From the NCBI RefSeq assembly GCF_001562275.1, contig NZ_CP014304.1:62001-126000 (forward strand): a stretch of DNA of 64,000 nt, read 5' to 3'. The notes under the pieces were generated by a model that saw nothing but the letters and a program-made list of their open reading frames with translations, made no database searches and was not told where the DNA came from. Origin of the DNA: Hymenobacter sp. PAMC 26628. GTDB taxonomy: Bacteria; Bacteroidota; Bacteroidia; Cytophagales; Hymenobacteraceae. Positions within the stretch are counted from its first letter, which is position 1. The number at the start of each line of letters is the position of its first letter. The translations under genes were made by a program, and so were the position numbers. Below are positions 1 to 9,674 of the stretch, one piece after another.

Positions 1-3000
1 GGTGGGGTTGATCCGGCCTTTATCACAGCCAACGGCGTGCCCCGCTACTTGGACGCCTTCGAATCGAATTTTGTCGATGTCAATCAAGACGGCATCAACG
101 ACGTGTACGACCTGGACCTCGACGGCCGACCCAACTTCCTCGACATCGACGCCGACGGTGACGGCATCCCCGACACTATTGAAGCCAACGGCGGCGTGGC
201 CCCCACGGGCTACGACGCCACGCTCGGGCGCTTCCCCAGCACGGGCGTGGGCGCCAACGGGATGCCCGACGTGGCTGAGACAGCGCCGGAAAGCGGCGTG
301 ACCAAGCTCCCGGTGACCAACACCGATACCGCTGGCCAGCCCGATTACCTAGACATTGATGCCGACAACGACGGCATCGTGGACAACATCGAAGCCCAAA
401 CTACGGCCGCTTACCGGGCCCCGCTGGGCGTGGATACCGACGCCGACGGCCTCGATAACCAGTATGACCTCACGCCGGGCACCGGCCCGCCAGCCGGCAC
501 GGCCGTGCCCCTAACGGACACGGACGGCGATGCGCTGCCCGACTACCGCGACCTGAACTCCGACAACGACGGCCGTCTGGACGCCGTGGAAGGCTGGGAC
601 ATCAACAACGACGGCGTGGCTGAAAAAACAGCCTCGGGCGCCGACGCCGACGCCGACGGCCTCGACGATGCTTTTGACAACGACGTGACGCGCGCCAACC
701 CCACCAATGGCCAGACGCCCCAGTCGTTTCCCGACCTGAACACGCCGGGCGGCGACCGGGACTGGCGGCAGAACACGCGGCCAGTGGCCAACAACACCGT
801 GGCCCCGGCCATGCCCAGTCCTAACCCGCCCACCCCCATTCCGGCCCTGGTGGGCGTGGACTCCGACGGCCTGCCGGGCAGCAGCAACCTGACTTATACC
901 ATTGTCACGGTTCCCACCAATGCCCAAGGCATCCTTTCTTACCTCAACGGAACCACAGCCGGCGCCGGTACCCGGACAACGGCCGTGGCCGGGGCCCTTG
1001 TGCCGCTGGCCAACATCAACTCCCTGCAATTCGACCCGGCCGCCACCTTCGCCGGGGATGCCGTCTTCAGGTACCACGTAACCGAGTCGGCCGCCACGGG
1101 CGGGCAAACCTCCGCGCCGGACGCCACCTACGTTATCCAGGTGGGAACAACCACGACGGTTGGCGGCACCGTCTTCGACGACGTTAACTACGGCGGGGGC
1201 GCGGGCCGGACCCTGGCGGCAGCTAATACTTCCGCCGTCAACGCCGGCCTGGCCAACAACGCCATCGGGCGCGGCGGCGCTACCGTAGAGCTCTACACCA
1301 GCACCGGCGATTTCCTGGCCACCACGACCAGCGCCGCCGACGGCTCCTACAGCTTTGCTGGGGTTGTGGCGGCCACGTACACCGTGCGGACGGTGGATGC
1401 CACGGTGACTTCGGCCCGCAACACCGGCAACGTGGCCGGCCTCGTCGGGGTGCAGACCTACGTGTACAACGATGCCAACCGTGTGGGCGGCGAAGTACCG
1501 ACCCTGGCCGACGCCGCGGCGCACGGCACCAACCAGGCGCTGGCCGACCTGACCACGCCCACAACTACGGCCCAGTCCATCGCCAGCGTGACGGTGGCCG
1601 GGGGGCCCTCCACCGCAACACCAGTGGCCGGTGTTGATTTCGGCTTCAGCTTCGATGCCGTGGTGAACACCAACGATGCTGGGCAAGGCTCGCTGCGCCA
1701 GTTCATTGCCAACAGCAATGCGCTGCTGAATACGAAGCTGGCCCAGGCCAGCTCCCTGGCGGGCATCACCTTGACGGCGGGCAAAGAATACGCCGTGTTC
1801 ATGCTGAACGATGGCCGCGCGACGGCCCTGGCGGGCCTGCGCGCTGGCATGACGGCCCCCGCCGGCTACAGCGCCACCACGGGCTTCACCATCACGCTGG
1901 CGGCTGCTTTGCCAGCCATCAGCGACGCCAATACGACCCTCGACGGTAGCTTGCAGGCGGCGCTGACGGGTGATAAGGTAGCCGCCGTTACCACTGTAGG
2001 AGCCTCGGTAACGACCGGCGCGGAAGTGACCGTCAAGTTCAATTCGTTTGCGGGCTTGTTGGTGACGGGTGCCGCCACGCAGATTAAATCGCTGGAACTC
2101 GACAACGCCAAAGGCACCAGCGTCAGCTCGGTGGGCCCCGTGCTTACCGATGGGGCCGCCGTTTACGTGCGAGGGGCCGCGGCCACGGGCACCGTCATCC
2201 AGGACGTGACAACGCGCGGTAACGCGACAGCCGGCGTGTACCTCACGAACAATGCTACGGGCGTATCAATAACTGGCAACGTGCTGCGTGATGGGCTTGC
2301 CACGCTCGCTAGTGCGGGCGTGACGCTCACCAACGGTGCCGGCCTCGTCCTGGGCGGCACTTCGACCAACACGGTTACCAGCAATACCGTGTACAATAAC
2401 TCGGGTTTTGGCATCGTGCTGTTTGTAGCTGCCAACACCCTGAATACCCTCAGCAACAACATCATCAGCAACAATGGCGCAGGAACCACAAACAACGACG
2501 CGGGCCTGAGCATTCGGTTAGGTACCAACAACCTGATTACTGGTAATACCATCACTGCCAACTCCGGCGACGGGATTGTAGCGGAGAAGGGTACTTCGGG
2601 CAACCGCCTGACGCAGAATAATATCAGTGGCAACGGCGGCGCTGGAGCCGGTGGTGACCTGGGCATTGACCTTTCGGCCGACAACGTGGCCACCGGCGAC
2701 GGGGTGACCAAGAACGCGGACGGCAAAACTGCGGCCAGCGGCGGCAATAGTATGCTCAACTTCCCCGTCTTTACCCAGGCCACCATCTTCAACGGCAACC
2801 TGCTGGTGACGGGCTATGCCCCCGCCGGGGCCCTCATTGAATTCTTCGTAGCCAGCGGCGATTTCAGCGGCTACGGCGAGGGGGCCACCTACGTCGCCTC
2901 CGCCACCGAAGGCTCAGCGACTGACACCGACGGCGGGAGCTCGAATTATAGCGGTGTAGTGGGCAACACGGGCCTAGACCAGGGCGCAGAAACCGGCGCA

Positions 3001-3735
3001 CAGGCGTTTCGGTTCAAAATTCCGGTGTCGACGGCTATGGCCAATAGTCTGGTGAGCAATAAGCTCACCGCCTCCGCTACCCTGCCTGTTACGGTGAGCG
3101 GCTTGGCCGTGGGCAACACGTCGGAGTTCTCGGGCAACATCACGGTGTCGAACAACATGCCACTGCCGGTGGAGTTGGCCGCCTTTGAGGTGTGGGCCGT
3201 GAATGCCGACGCGCAGCTGACCTGGACCACGGCTTCGGAGAAAAACAACGACCACTTCGACGTAGAGCGCAGCTTCGACGGCACTGGCTTCGCGAAAATT
3301 GCCGCCGTGGCTGGGCAGGGCAGCAAATCCAGTAGCACCGACTACGCCCTGACCGACGCCGGGGCAGGTGCCAAGGCCATGGGCGCCCGCCCCGTGTACT
3401 ACCGCCTCCGGCAAGTCGACGCCGACGGCACGGCCGCCTTCTCGCCCGTGCGCACGGTCGCCTTCGGCAAAGCGGCCGCGCTGGCCATCGCCCTGCACCC
3501 CAACCCGGCCGCTGCTACCACTCAGCTCGACCTGAGCCATCTGCCGGCCGGCACCTACCAGGTGAGCCTGCTCGACCTGACCGGCCGCGCCGTGCTGGGG
3601 CTGCGCCTGCCCGCTGGCCTGGCCCACGCCCTCAACCTGGCCTCGCTGGCCAGCGGCAGCTACGTGGTGCGGGTGAGCGGCACCGCTACCAACGGGGCGG
3701 TGGTCAACTTGGCCACGCGCTTCGTGAAGGAGTAA
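1..3735 (+). CDS. Large T9SS-secreted surface protein, 3' part (5' end outside window)
   Basis: The reading frame is already open at base 1, so this is the C-terminal 1244 residues of a larger protein. It starts with acidic calcium-binding repeats of thrombospondin type-3 kind (DADGDGIPD, DADNDGIVD, DSDGLPG; about residues 20-290). An SdrD/Cna-B-like domain follows (GTVFDDVN near residue 388, with SYSFAGVVAATYTV). Next is a long Asn/Gly/Thr-rich region with right-handed beta-helix character (about 560-950). A fibronectin-like linker begins PLPVELAAFEV, and the end is a T9SS type A sorting domain (LHPNPAAATTQLDL...FVKE). It is probably a cell-surface adhesin exported by PorU-type sorting. The exact ligand cannot be told. 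A strong hairpin follows the stop. Confidence 0.85.
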   Translation, partial: GGVDPAFITANGVPRYLDAFESNFVDVNQDGINDVYDLDLDGRPNFLDIDADGDGIPDTIEANGGVAPTGYDATLGRFPSTGVGANGMPDVAETAPESGVTKLPVTNTDTAGQPDYLDIDADNDGIVDNIEAQTTAAYRAPLGVDTDADGLDNQYDLTPGTGPPAGTAVPLTDTDGDALPDYRDLNSDNDGRLDAVEGWDINNDGVAEKTASGADADADGLDDAFDNDVTRANPTNGQTPQSFPDLNTPGGDRDWRQNTRPVANNTVAPAMPSPNPPTPIPALVGVDSDGLPGSSNLTYTIVTVPTNAQGILSYLNGTTAGAGTRTTAVAGALVPLANINSLQFDPAATFAGDAVFRYHVTESAATGGQTSAPDATYVIQVGTTTTVGGTVFDDVNYGGGAGRTLAAANTSAVNAGLANNAIGRGGATVELYTSTGDFLATTTSAADGSYSFAGVVAATYTVRTVDATVTSARNTGNVAGLVGVQTYVYNDANRVGGEVPTLADAAAHGTNQALADLTTPTTTAQSIASVTVAGGPSTATPVAGVDFGFSFDAVVNTNDAGQGSLRQFIANSNALLNTKLAQASSLAGITLTAGKEYAVFMLNDGRATALAGLRAGMTAPAGYSATTGFTITLAAALPAISDANTTLDGSLQAALTGDKVAAVTTVGASVTTGAEVTVKFNSFAGLLVTGAATQIKSLELDNAKGTSVSSVGPVLTDGAAVYVRGAAATGTVIQDVTTRGNATAGVYLTNNATGVSITGNVLRDGLATLASAGVTLTNGAGLVLGGTSTNTVTSNTVYNNSGFGIVLFVAANTLNTLSNNIISNNGAGTTNNDAGLSIRLGTNNLITGNTITANSGDGIVAEKGTSGNRLTQNNISGNGGAGAGGDLGIDLSADNVATGDGVTKNADGKTAASGGNSMLNFPVFTQATIFNGNLLVTGYAPAGALIEFFVASGDFSGYGEGATYVASATEGSATDTDGGSSNYSGVVGNTGLDQGAETGAQAFRFKIPVSTAMANSLVSNKLTASATLPVTVSGLAVGNTSEFSGNITVSNNMPLPVELAAFEVWAVNADAQLTWTTASEKNNDHFDVERSFDGTGFAKIAAVAGQGSKSSSTDYALTDAGAGAKAMGARPVYYRLRQVDADGTAAFSPVRTVAFGKAAALAIALHPNPAAATTQLDLSHLPAGTYQVSLLDLTGRAVLGLRLPAGLAHALNLASLASGSYVVRVSGTATNGAVVNLATRFVKE

Positions 3736-3771
3736 GCTTTGCCGCCGGCCGCACTGGCCGGGGCCCTAGTT

Positions 3772-3814
3772 GCACAAAGGCCCTTCCCTCCGCTTGAGAG
3801 AAGGGCCTTTGTGC
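3772..3814 (+). terminator. Rho-independent-type hairpin after the T9SS adhesin
   Basis: Perfect 15-bp inverted repeat (3772-3786 with 3800-3814) separated by 13 nt, 36 bases after the adhesin stop. There is no long T-run after it, so it may be a terminator or an mRNA 3' stabiliser. It argues against starting the next gene upstream of 3815. Confidence 0.7.
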
Positions 3815-3862
3815 GTCTGGGCTGAGCTTATCCCGGCGGGGGCGTTTGCCGTATGCGAGGCC

Positions 3863-4594
3863 ATGCCTGATTTCACCACTACTCCCGCTGCCGTGCTGGC
3901 CCTGCACTATTGGGCCGGGGCCGGCCACGAATTCGATGCCTTGCGCCCGCTGCTGCCCCTGGGCACGGCCCTATTTGCCCCCGACCTGCCCGGCTTCGGC
4001 GCGCAGGCCCCCCCCGCGGGCTTCGACTATTCGGTGGGGGCCTACGCCGATTGGGTGGCGGAATTTATTCGGGAGAACAAGCTGACCGATTACGTGCTCG
4101 TCGGCCACAGCCTGGGCGGCAAGGTGGCCCTGGCCCTGGCCGCCACCCGGCCCGCTGGCCTGCGCCGGCTCGTGCTGCTCTCGCCCTCGCCGCCCAGCCC
4201 CGAGCCGATTTCGGACGACGACCGCGCCGCCTCGCTCGCCGCCTACGGCAAGCCGGCCGAGGCCGAAAAGACTTTCCACAACATCACCGAGGCTGCCCTG
4301 CCCACCGCCGTGCACCAGCAAATAGTGGCCGACAACCTCCGCAGCCGCCAGGCCGCCTGGGACGCCTGGCTGCTGGCCGGCTCGCTGGAGGACCTGACGG
4401 CGCTGATGGGCGAAATTACCGTGCCCTGCCACCTGCTGGTGGGCGCCGCCGACCGCGCCATTCCCGCCGCCGCCCAGCGCCAGCAAACCCTGCCGCTGCT
4501 GCCGGCAGGCACCCCGCTTACGGAGGTGCCTGGCACCGGCCACCTGCTGCCCTACGAGGCCCCGGCTGCCGTGGCCGCGGCCATTGCAGGGTAG
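3863..4594 (+). CDS. Alpha/beta hydrolase
   Basis: A 243-residue alpha/beta-hydrolase-fold protein. It has the nucleophile elbow GHSLGG (Ser about residue 77), an upstream DLPGFG loop, an acid in VGAADRAIP, and a catalytic His in GTGHLLPYE near the C-terminus. The substrate is unknown; the family includes esterases, MenH-like and BioH-like enzymes. ATG 3863 (MPDFTTTP) was chosen because the in-frame upstream codons lie inside the terminator hairpin of the previous gene. No signal peptide is seen, so it is probably cytoplasmic. It appears to be a single-gene unit. Confidence 0.8.
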   Translation: MPDFTTTPAAVLALHYWAGAGHEFDALRPLLPLGTALFAPDLPGFGAQAPPAGFDYSVGAYADWVAEFIRENKLTDYVLVGHSLGGKVALALAATRPAGLRRLVLLSPSPPSPEPISDDDRAASLAAYGKPAEAEKTFHNITEAALPTAVHQQIVADNLRSRQAAWDAWLLAGSLEDLTALMGEITVPCHLLVGAADRAIPAAAQRQQTLPLLPAGTPLTEVPGTGHLLPYEAPAAVAAAIAG

Positions 4595-4662
4595 CGCGCA
4601 GCGTGGCTAGGGCCCTGGCGGCTGATAATTAACGCGTTGGTGCTGCGCAGGCGGCTGCCGCG

Positions 4663-5490
4663 CTACTGTGTGGCCACTACCGTTTCGGTGGGCGGCAGGG
4701 CTGCGGCGGTGGCGCGGAGGGTGACGGTGCCGGCTTGCGGGCTGGATTTAACAATGACTAGGCAGCGGCCTTGCCAGGCGTTGCGCTGGGAGGCTTGGTT
4801 GAACAGGGTGGGCTGGTCCACCGACCACCGCGCGGGCGCTTTCAGGGTGAGGGTTTGGTCGAAGGTGGCCGTGGCGCCGGCGGCCACGGTTTGCTGGGTC
4901 TCGGCGCGGGCCACGTCCTGGCCATGGGCGTTGCGCAGGCGCGTCACCAGCGTCAGCGCGGCGACCTGGGGCCCCTCGTTCACCACGGCGGTCTGGGCGC
5001 GCACCTGGGCCGCCGCGGCCGTGGCGGTGGGCGTGGTGAGGTAAGTGCCCCACGGCACTACGTGCGCCGGCGCCAGCGTGCGCAGCCACACGTGCCGGTA
5101 AATGCCCGGGCCCGAGTACCAGCGGCTGTTCTGGCCCTCGTTCTTGGCTTGCACCGCCAGCACGTTCGGGCCCCCAAACGCCACCTTGTCCGTCGCGTCG
5201 TACCAAAAACTGGTGTAGCCGTAGGGGTGCGTGCCCAGAGACTGGCCGTTCAGCCACACCGCGGCGTTCATGTACACGCCGTCGAACTGCACCTGCACCC
5301 GCTGGCCCTTCAGCGCCGCGGGCACCGCAAAGGTTTTCCGGTACCAGCCGGTGCCGCCGGTGGTGAAGCCGCTGCTGACTTGGCTGATGGCATCGGCCTG
5401 AAACGGCGACGCGGTACCCGGCAGGTCCTCGATGCTCCAGTCGTGGGGCAGGTCCACGGCTCGCCACGCCGCGTCGTCGAAGCCCGCCTC
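4663..5490 (-). pseudogene. GH2 beta-galactosidase remnant with the catalytic core deleted
   Basis: The frame reads from GFDDAAWRAVDLPHDW (GH2 N-terminal sugar-binding domain, normally well inside the protein) through WYRKTF, NGVYMN-type and WYSGPGIYRHVWL motifs into an immunoglobulin-like domain ending WSVDQPTLF. It then jumps directly to a typical GH2 C-terminal segment (NAWQGRCLVIVKS...GTVTL) and stops. The whole TIM-barrel domain with both catalytic glutamates is missing without loss of frame. The 5' part (signal peptide and first strands) is also missing: homology runs up to about 5490, abutting the stop of the patatin gene, with no start codon in place. It is a non-functional deletion derivative of a beta-galactosidase. 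Confidence 0.8.
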
Positions 5491-5492
5491 CC

Positions 5493-7805
5493 CTACTCCA
5501 GAGCCCGGCCGCGGAAGAGCAGGTAGCCTAGGTGGGCGTACACGCCAAAGTGCTCGTTGGGGTCGTCGTAGTAGCGGGCGTGCAGGGCCAGGGGCCCCAC
5601 GGGCGTCATCAAAATGAAGCCCGTGCTGGCCGTCAGCCGCGGCCGGTCGAAGCCGCTGGTGCGCAGAGCCGTCTGGTCATCGGCTTGCTCCAAAGGCTGG
5701 AAGTTGAGGTGCATGTACAGCTCAGTGCGCCACTGCAGGCTGCCCAGCACGGCTTGGCTGTAGCGCACGCCCACGGCCGCGTAGCGCCCGCTGCGGTACT
5801 TGTCGAGGAACAGCGTGCGGGCGTCGGGCAGCGGCGAGAACACCGGCGCGATGGCCTGCGACGCCCGGAAGTTGCTGAACGTGCCCTGGCCCGTGGCCAT
5901 GGCCTCGCCGAAGTAGCCCCAGGCGCGGCGGTTGCCGGGCAGGGCAAAGTAGCGCTCCACGGTGGCCCGGAATTGCAGCCACTGGTGGTGGTGCTCGTTG
6001 GCCGCCACCAGCGACGTGGAGCCCGGCGTGTAGGCCGCCGACCCCGTGACGCCGCGCAGCGTGTACGAGTAGCGGTGGCCACCGGTGGCGTACTGTTTTT
6101 CGTTCAGGGTGTTGCGGTCCAGGCGCAGGGCCCCCGTGAAGCCGTGGAAAATGGTTTTGTCGAGCACGTCGCTGCTGTTAATTTCCGTGCGGTTTGTATA
6201 ATCGTCGCGCGTCGTAAACAGGCCCGCGTCGAGCAGCAGCCGGCTGCGGTAGGTCGGCGTTACGCCCACCTGGAAGCCCACCTTCGTGTCCTGCTGCCGG
6301 ATTTGGGTGCCCAGCGCGTTGCGCCCCAGCAGGCCGCCCGTGCTCTGGTAGTCCCACTGGTTGTAGGTAATGCCCGGCTCCACGTAGAACGGCACCGTGC
6401 CCGGCACGCTGATGCGGAACGAGCCGTGGGCCCCGTTGTAGAAGCGCCCCAGGCTCACGTCGGCCGCCGTGGTGTAGAGCAGCCGGCGCAGCACCCGGTA
6501 CTCCAGGCCCAGGTAAAAGTTGTCGATGGGCCGGGTGCTCAGCACGAAGCCCACCTCGGCCGTCACGTTGTTGTTGCGTTGCGCGTCGAGGCTGAAAATG
6601 TAGCCTTTGCGCGCCGCGTCGTAGCGAATGCGCGGATAAATGTTCTTGAAGTAATCGTCCGACGCCAGCCGGTAGTAGCCCTCCTCAATCTCGTCGAGGC
6701 CAAACTCGCGGCCCTTGCGCTGGAAAAACTTGGCCGCGTACGCGTTCTGGTCCGGCCGCAGGCCGTTCACCTGCACTTCCAAAAAGCGCGGCGTGGGGGC
6801 CCCCTCCTGAAACGCCCGCCGCCGCGCCACTAGCGCCGTTGAGTCCTGGCGGCGGCCGATGCGCTGCTTGATGAGGTCCATTTTCAGCAGCGTGGCCGTG
6901 TCGCCCTTGCCAATAAACTGCTTCACTTGGTCGAAGTCGCCCACGCCCAGAGCCTGCAGGTTGGGCTGGATGTAAATGCCGTTTTTGCCCACGCTCGACG
7001 TGTCGGCTACGCTCGTGCCCAGAAACAGTACCGTGCTGGCCAGCAGGGCGTCGTCGGTCTTAAAGGGGTACTTTTTGAAGGCCACGTCGCCCACGTTCAC
7101 CCCAATGATGACGTCGGGCGCAAACTCCGTTTTCATGGCCACCGTGGGAAAGTTGTCGAACACCGCCCCGTCGTAGTAGTACTTTCCGTCGAGGTTGCGG
7201 ATGGGCCGGAACGCCAGCGGAAACGTCATCGAGTTGCGCACCGCGTCGCTCAAAGAGCCCTTGCGCTGCACCACTTCCTGGCGCGTAAACACTTCCGACG
7301 TCATGCACCGAAACGGCACAAACAGCTTGTTGAAGTCGTAATTCGCCTCGGCCCCCGCCGGGGCCAGTAGTTTGGCCAGGGCCAGGTTCAGGTTCAGGTC
7401 GTTCACCAGGTTCGAGCTCACCCGCGCGTGCAGCGTCGAGTCCAGGGCCACGCCCAGGCGCAGGGCCGAGGGCGAGGGCTCGCTCGTAACGAAGTTGAAC
7501 GTCTTGCTCTCCAGGGCTTTGCCCGACGTCCAGTTCTGAAATTCCTTGCTCAGCACGATCTGCTCGATGTCGGCCGGCGAGTAGCCCGAGGCGTACATGG
7601 CCCCTACTACGGCCCCCATGCTCGTGCCCACAATGTAATCGATGGGGATGTGGTTCTTCTCCAGCTCTTTGAGCACGCCCACGTGGGCCAGGCCCTTGGC
7701 GCCGCCGCCGCTCAGCACCAGCCCCACCCGCTGGGCCTGGGCCGGGCCCGCCGCTAGGCCCAGCGCGCCAGCTGCGGCGCAGGCCCACAATATTTTTTTA
7801 ATCAT
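5493..7805 (-). CDS. Patatin-like phospholipase with C-terminal outer-membrane barrel
   Basis: A 770-residue protein with a signal peptide (MIKKILWACAAAG...AQA, about 1-24). The patatin domain has the oxyanion loop LSGGGAKG (32-38), nucleophile Ser62 in GTSMG and Asp212 in YDGAVFDNFP, giving the Ser-Asp dyad of a lipid acyl hydrolase. It is followed by a POTRA-like segment (FLEVQVNGLRPDQN) and an Omp85/BamA-like beta-barrel ending in a short aromatic-poor strand (LFRGRALE). The layout resembles PlpD and other type V-like patatins, so it probably sits in the outer membrane. Start ATG 7805 was chosen for the signal peptide; the frame stays open far upstream, which is only high-GC shadow. A TACTTTCG element (7849-7856, minus strand) is a plausible -7 box. 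Confidence 0.88.
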   Translation of the reverse strand: MIKKILWACAAAGALGLAAGPAQAQRVGLVLSGGGAKGLAHVGVLKELEKNHIPIDYIVGTSMGAVVGAMYASGYSPADIEQIVLSKEFQNWTSGKALESKTFNFVTSEPSPSALRLGVALDSTLHARVSSNLVNDLNLNLALAKLLAPAGAEANYDFNKLFVPFRCMTSEVFTRQEVVQRKGSLSDAVRNSMTFPLAFRPIRNLDGKYYYDGAVFDNFPTVAMKTEFAPDVIIGVNVGDVAFKKYPFKTDDALLASTVLFLGTSVADTSSVGKNGIYIQPNLQALGVGDFDQVKQFIGKGDTATLLKMDLIKQRIGRRQDSTALVARRRAFQEGAPTPRFLEVQVNGLRPDQNAYAAKFFQRKGREFGLDEIEEGYYRLASDDYFKNIYPRIRYDAARKGYIFSLDAQRNNNVTAEVGFVLSTRPIDNFYLGLEYRVLRRLLYTTAADVSLGRFYNGAHGSFRISVPGTVPFYVEPGITYNQWDYQSTGGLLGRNALGTQIRQQDTKVGFQVGVTPTYRSRLLLDAGLFTTRDDYTNRTEINSSDVLDKTIFHGFTGALRLDRNTLNEKQYATGGHRYSYTLRGVTGSAAYTPGSTSLVAANEHHHQWLQFRATVERYFALPGNRRAWGYFGEAMATGQGTFSNFRASQAIAPVFSPLPDARTLFLDKYRSGRYAAVGVRYSQAVLGSLQWRTELYMHLNFQPLEQADDQTALRTSGFDRPRLTASTGFILMTPVGPLALHARYYDDPNEHFGVYAHLGYLLFRGRALE

Positions 7806-8119
7806 AAAATAATTCAATAGCACTGCGGCCGGTTTGCCCGGTATGCGCCGAAAGTACGACACTGCCCCGATTGCGCCCAGGGGCCCCGTAGGCCTCCGCG
7901 GCCGCTTCCCGCCGGCTCCGCCGTCCCGCCAGAACCAAACGGGGCCCGAGGCCCCGCGTTCAGCCCTGCTGGCCAGAAGTACAAAACTGCGGCGGCGGCC
8001 TTTGCCGCGGCCGGTGCCGCCGCGCCCACTAAAGCGGCCGGCCCGCCGGGTCTGGGGGCCCTGCCCAAACCGGTTGTGAGAATGGCTTAAGGAGGGGATT
8101 GGGGCGCGGCGGTGCCGGT
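7806..8119. other. Intergenic spacer upstream of the patatin gene
   Basis: A 314-bp GC-rich spacer. It holds the probable -7 element TACTTTCG for the patatin gene (7849-7856, minus strand), 43 nt before its ATG. Open frames crossing it show no recognisable protein features, and I see no other gene. Confidence 0.5.
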
Positions 8120-9550
8120 TTACGCTGCCGGGTCTGGCGCGGGCCACGCCACGGTGGCGCACAGTTGCGGCCCAATTTCCTCGAAGCCCAAGCGCACGCC
8201 CAGGCCCTGGGCCAGGCGCCCGGCAATCCATAGGCCCAGGCCGGTGCCGGGGGCCAACGGGTCGGCCCGGTACCAGGCGGCGGTGAGGTGGGCCAGGTGG
8301 GGCCCCAGCGGCACGGCCAGGGCGTTGGCCACGCCGATGGTGGGGCCCGCGCCGGCCGCCGGGCCCGCCAGTCGCAGCACCACCGGGGCTCCCGGCGCGC
8401 CGTGCTTGCGGGCGTTGTCGAGCAGGTTCAGCACCACGGTGGTGAGCTGGTCGGGGTCGGTGTCGACCAGCAGCGTAGCTGCCGCGGCGTGCTCGGGCAG
8501 CTCGACAGTGAGCGTGCGCCCCGCGGCCCGGAAGCGCGGCAGCTCCCGGTCGGCCAGGGCCAGCAGGAGCTCGTCGAGGGCCACGGGGCGGCGGACGGCG
8601 GGCAGGGCCCCGGCCCCCAAGCGCCCCACCAGCAGGAAGTCGTCCACGAGCCGGCCCAGGCGGGCCAGCTCGGCGTCGTGGCCGGCCAGGGCAGCGCGGG
8701 TGGCGGCGGGCAGGGCCAGGTCGCGCCCGCTCACGTCGAGGCCGGTTTGCAGGGTGGCCAGCGGCGTGCGCAGCTCGTGCGCCGCCGCGGCCAGGAAGTT
8801 GGCCTGGGCCGTGGCCTGTCCCTGCAAGCGGCCTAGTAGCTGGTTCAGGGTTTCGGCGAGTTCCTGCACTTCGTCGCCGGTGTTGGGCACGGGCAGAGGC
8901 GCAATGTCCTCGGCCTGCTGGATGCGCCGGGCCTGCGCCGCCATGCGCCGCACGGGCCGCAGCGCCACGGCTGCCACCGCTGGGGCCAGCAGCGCCGCCA
9001 GCGCTGCGCTGCCCAATAGGCTCAGCCACAAGATGCGGCGCAGGCGGGCCAGGTCGCGGTCCAAGGGGGCGGCGGGGTGGGCCAGCCACAGCGTGAGCCG
9101 GCCGGTAGGCGCGGCTTCGTCGGCGCCCGGGCCAGGTGGCGCGGCGGCGCGGCCCACGGCCACCACGCGCCGGGGCCCCAGCGCGGCCCCGGGCGCACCG
9201 GGGCGCGGCAGCGCGGGGGCCCCGGCCGGAAACTGTGCCGACCGAAACAGCTCACGCGCCGGTTGGCCGGGTTCCTCAAAGGCCACGCGCATGGCTTCGC
9301 CGAGTTGGTCGGGCAGGGGCAGGGTAGGCAGCGGGTCCAGCGTCACGCGGTCGAGCAGGCGGGTGGCACGCGTGCGCAACTGGGCGTCGTTAGCGCGGGC
9401 CAGCAGGCGGGCCAGGCTGCGGTACTGGTAGCCGCCGACCGCCAGCGTGGCCAACCCAAACACCAGCCCAAACACGAGCAGCAGCTGCCCCCGCAGCCCC
9501 AGCCGGAACCGGCGCGGCGGCGCGGGGGAAAGGGGAGGGGAAGTGGTCAT
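8120..9550 (-). CDS. Sensor histidine kinase, second gene of a two-component operon
   Basis: 476 residues. TM1 is at about 19-41 (LLLVFGLVFGLATLAVGG), followed by a periplasmic domain of about 130 residues, TM2 (LWLSLLGSAALAALL), a HAMP region (LRPVRRMAAQARRI), a HisKA box with phospho-acceptor His in AAAHELRTPLA, and a HATPase with N box NLLDNARKHG and a GTGLGLWI G2-like loop. The usual DxGxG G1 box is replaced by IGVANALAVP, so ATP binding may be atypical. ATG 9550 fits the short basic N-terminus before TM1. It lies downstream of the OmpR-type regulator with a 124-bp spacer containing a palindromic repeat. Confidence 0.88.
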   Translation of the reverse strand: MTTSPPLSPAPPRRFRLGLRGQLLLVFGLVFGLATLAVGGYQYRSLARLLARANDAQLRTRATRLLDRVTLDPLPTLPLPDQLGEAMRVAFEEPGQPARELFRSAQFPAGAPALPRPGAPGAALGPRRVVAVGRAAAPPGPGADEAAPTGRLTLWLAHPAAPLDRDLARLRRILWLSLLGSAALAALLAPAVAAVALRPVRRMAAQARRIQQAEDIAPLPVPNTGDEVQELAETLNQLLGRLQGQATAQANFLAAAAHELRTPLATLQTGLDVSGRDLALPAATRAALAGHDAELARLGRLVDDFLLVGRLGAGALPAVRRPVALDELLLALADRELPRFRAAGRTLTVELPEHAAAATLLVDTDPDQLTTVVLNLLDNARKHGAPGAPVVLRLAGPAAGAGPTIGVANALAVPLGPHLAHLTAAWYRADPLAPGTGLGLWIAGRLAQGLGVRLGFEEIGPQLCATVAWPAPDPAA

Positions 9551-9578
9551 TATAGAGGAGAGGCTTGTGGCTGAATTA

Positions 9579-9630
9579 GCAATAAAGGCGGTCATGCCGA
9601 GCGCAGCCGAGGCATGACCGCCTTTATTGC
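9579..9630. repeat. Palindromic repeat of the GTCATGC/GCATGAC family, copy 1
   Basis: Perfect 20-bp arms (9579-9598 and 9611-9630) around a 12-nt loop GAGCGCAGCCGA. It lies between the response regulator and its kinase. It shares the GTCATGC...GCATGAC core and a GCGCAGC-type loop with copies near 29.6, 41.2, 61.4 and 62.5 kb. Confidence 0.85.
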
Positions 9631-9674
9631 TCGTGACGGCCTGAGTACTACTGATCGTAAAACTTGCTTGCCAC

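Noticed and set aside
3770..3862. Longer start for the alpha/beta hydrolase (GTG/TTG-like at 3770)
   Set aside because: It would start inside the right half of a strong terminator hairpin and adds 31 residues without homology.
5493..9089. A 1198-residue reading frame covering the patatin gene and its upstream region
   Set aside because: The extra 428 residues are Arg/Pro/Gly-rich shadow sequence of the antisense kinase gene; the signal peptide at 7805 fixes the start.
8112..9431. 439-residue plus-strand frame opposite the sensor kinase
   Set aside because: Ala/Arg/Pro/Gly-rich translation with no motif; complementary to a clear kinase gene. A high-GC shadow.
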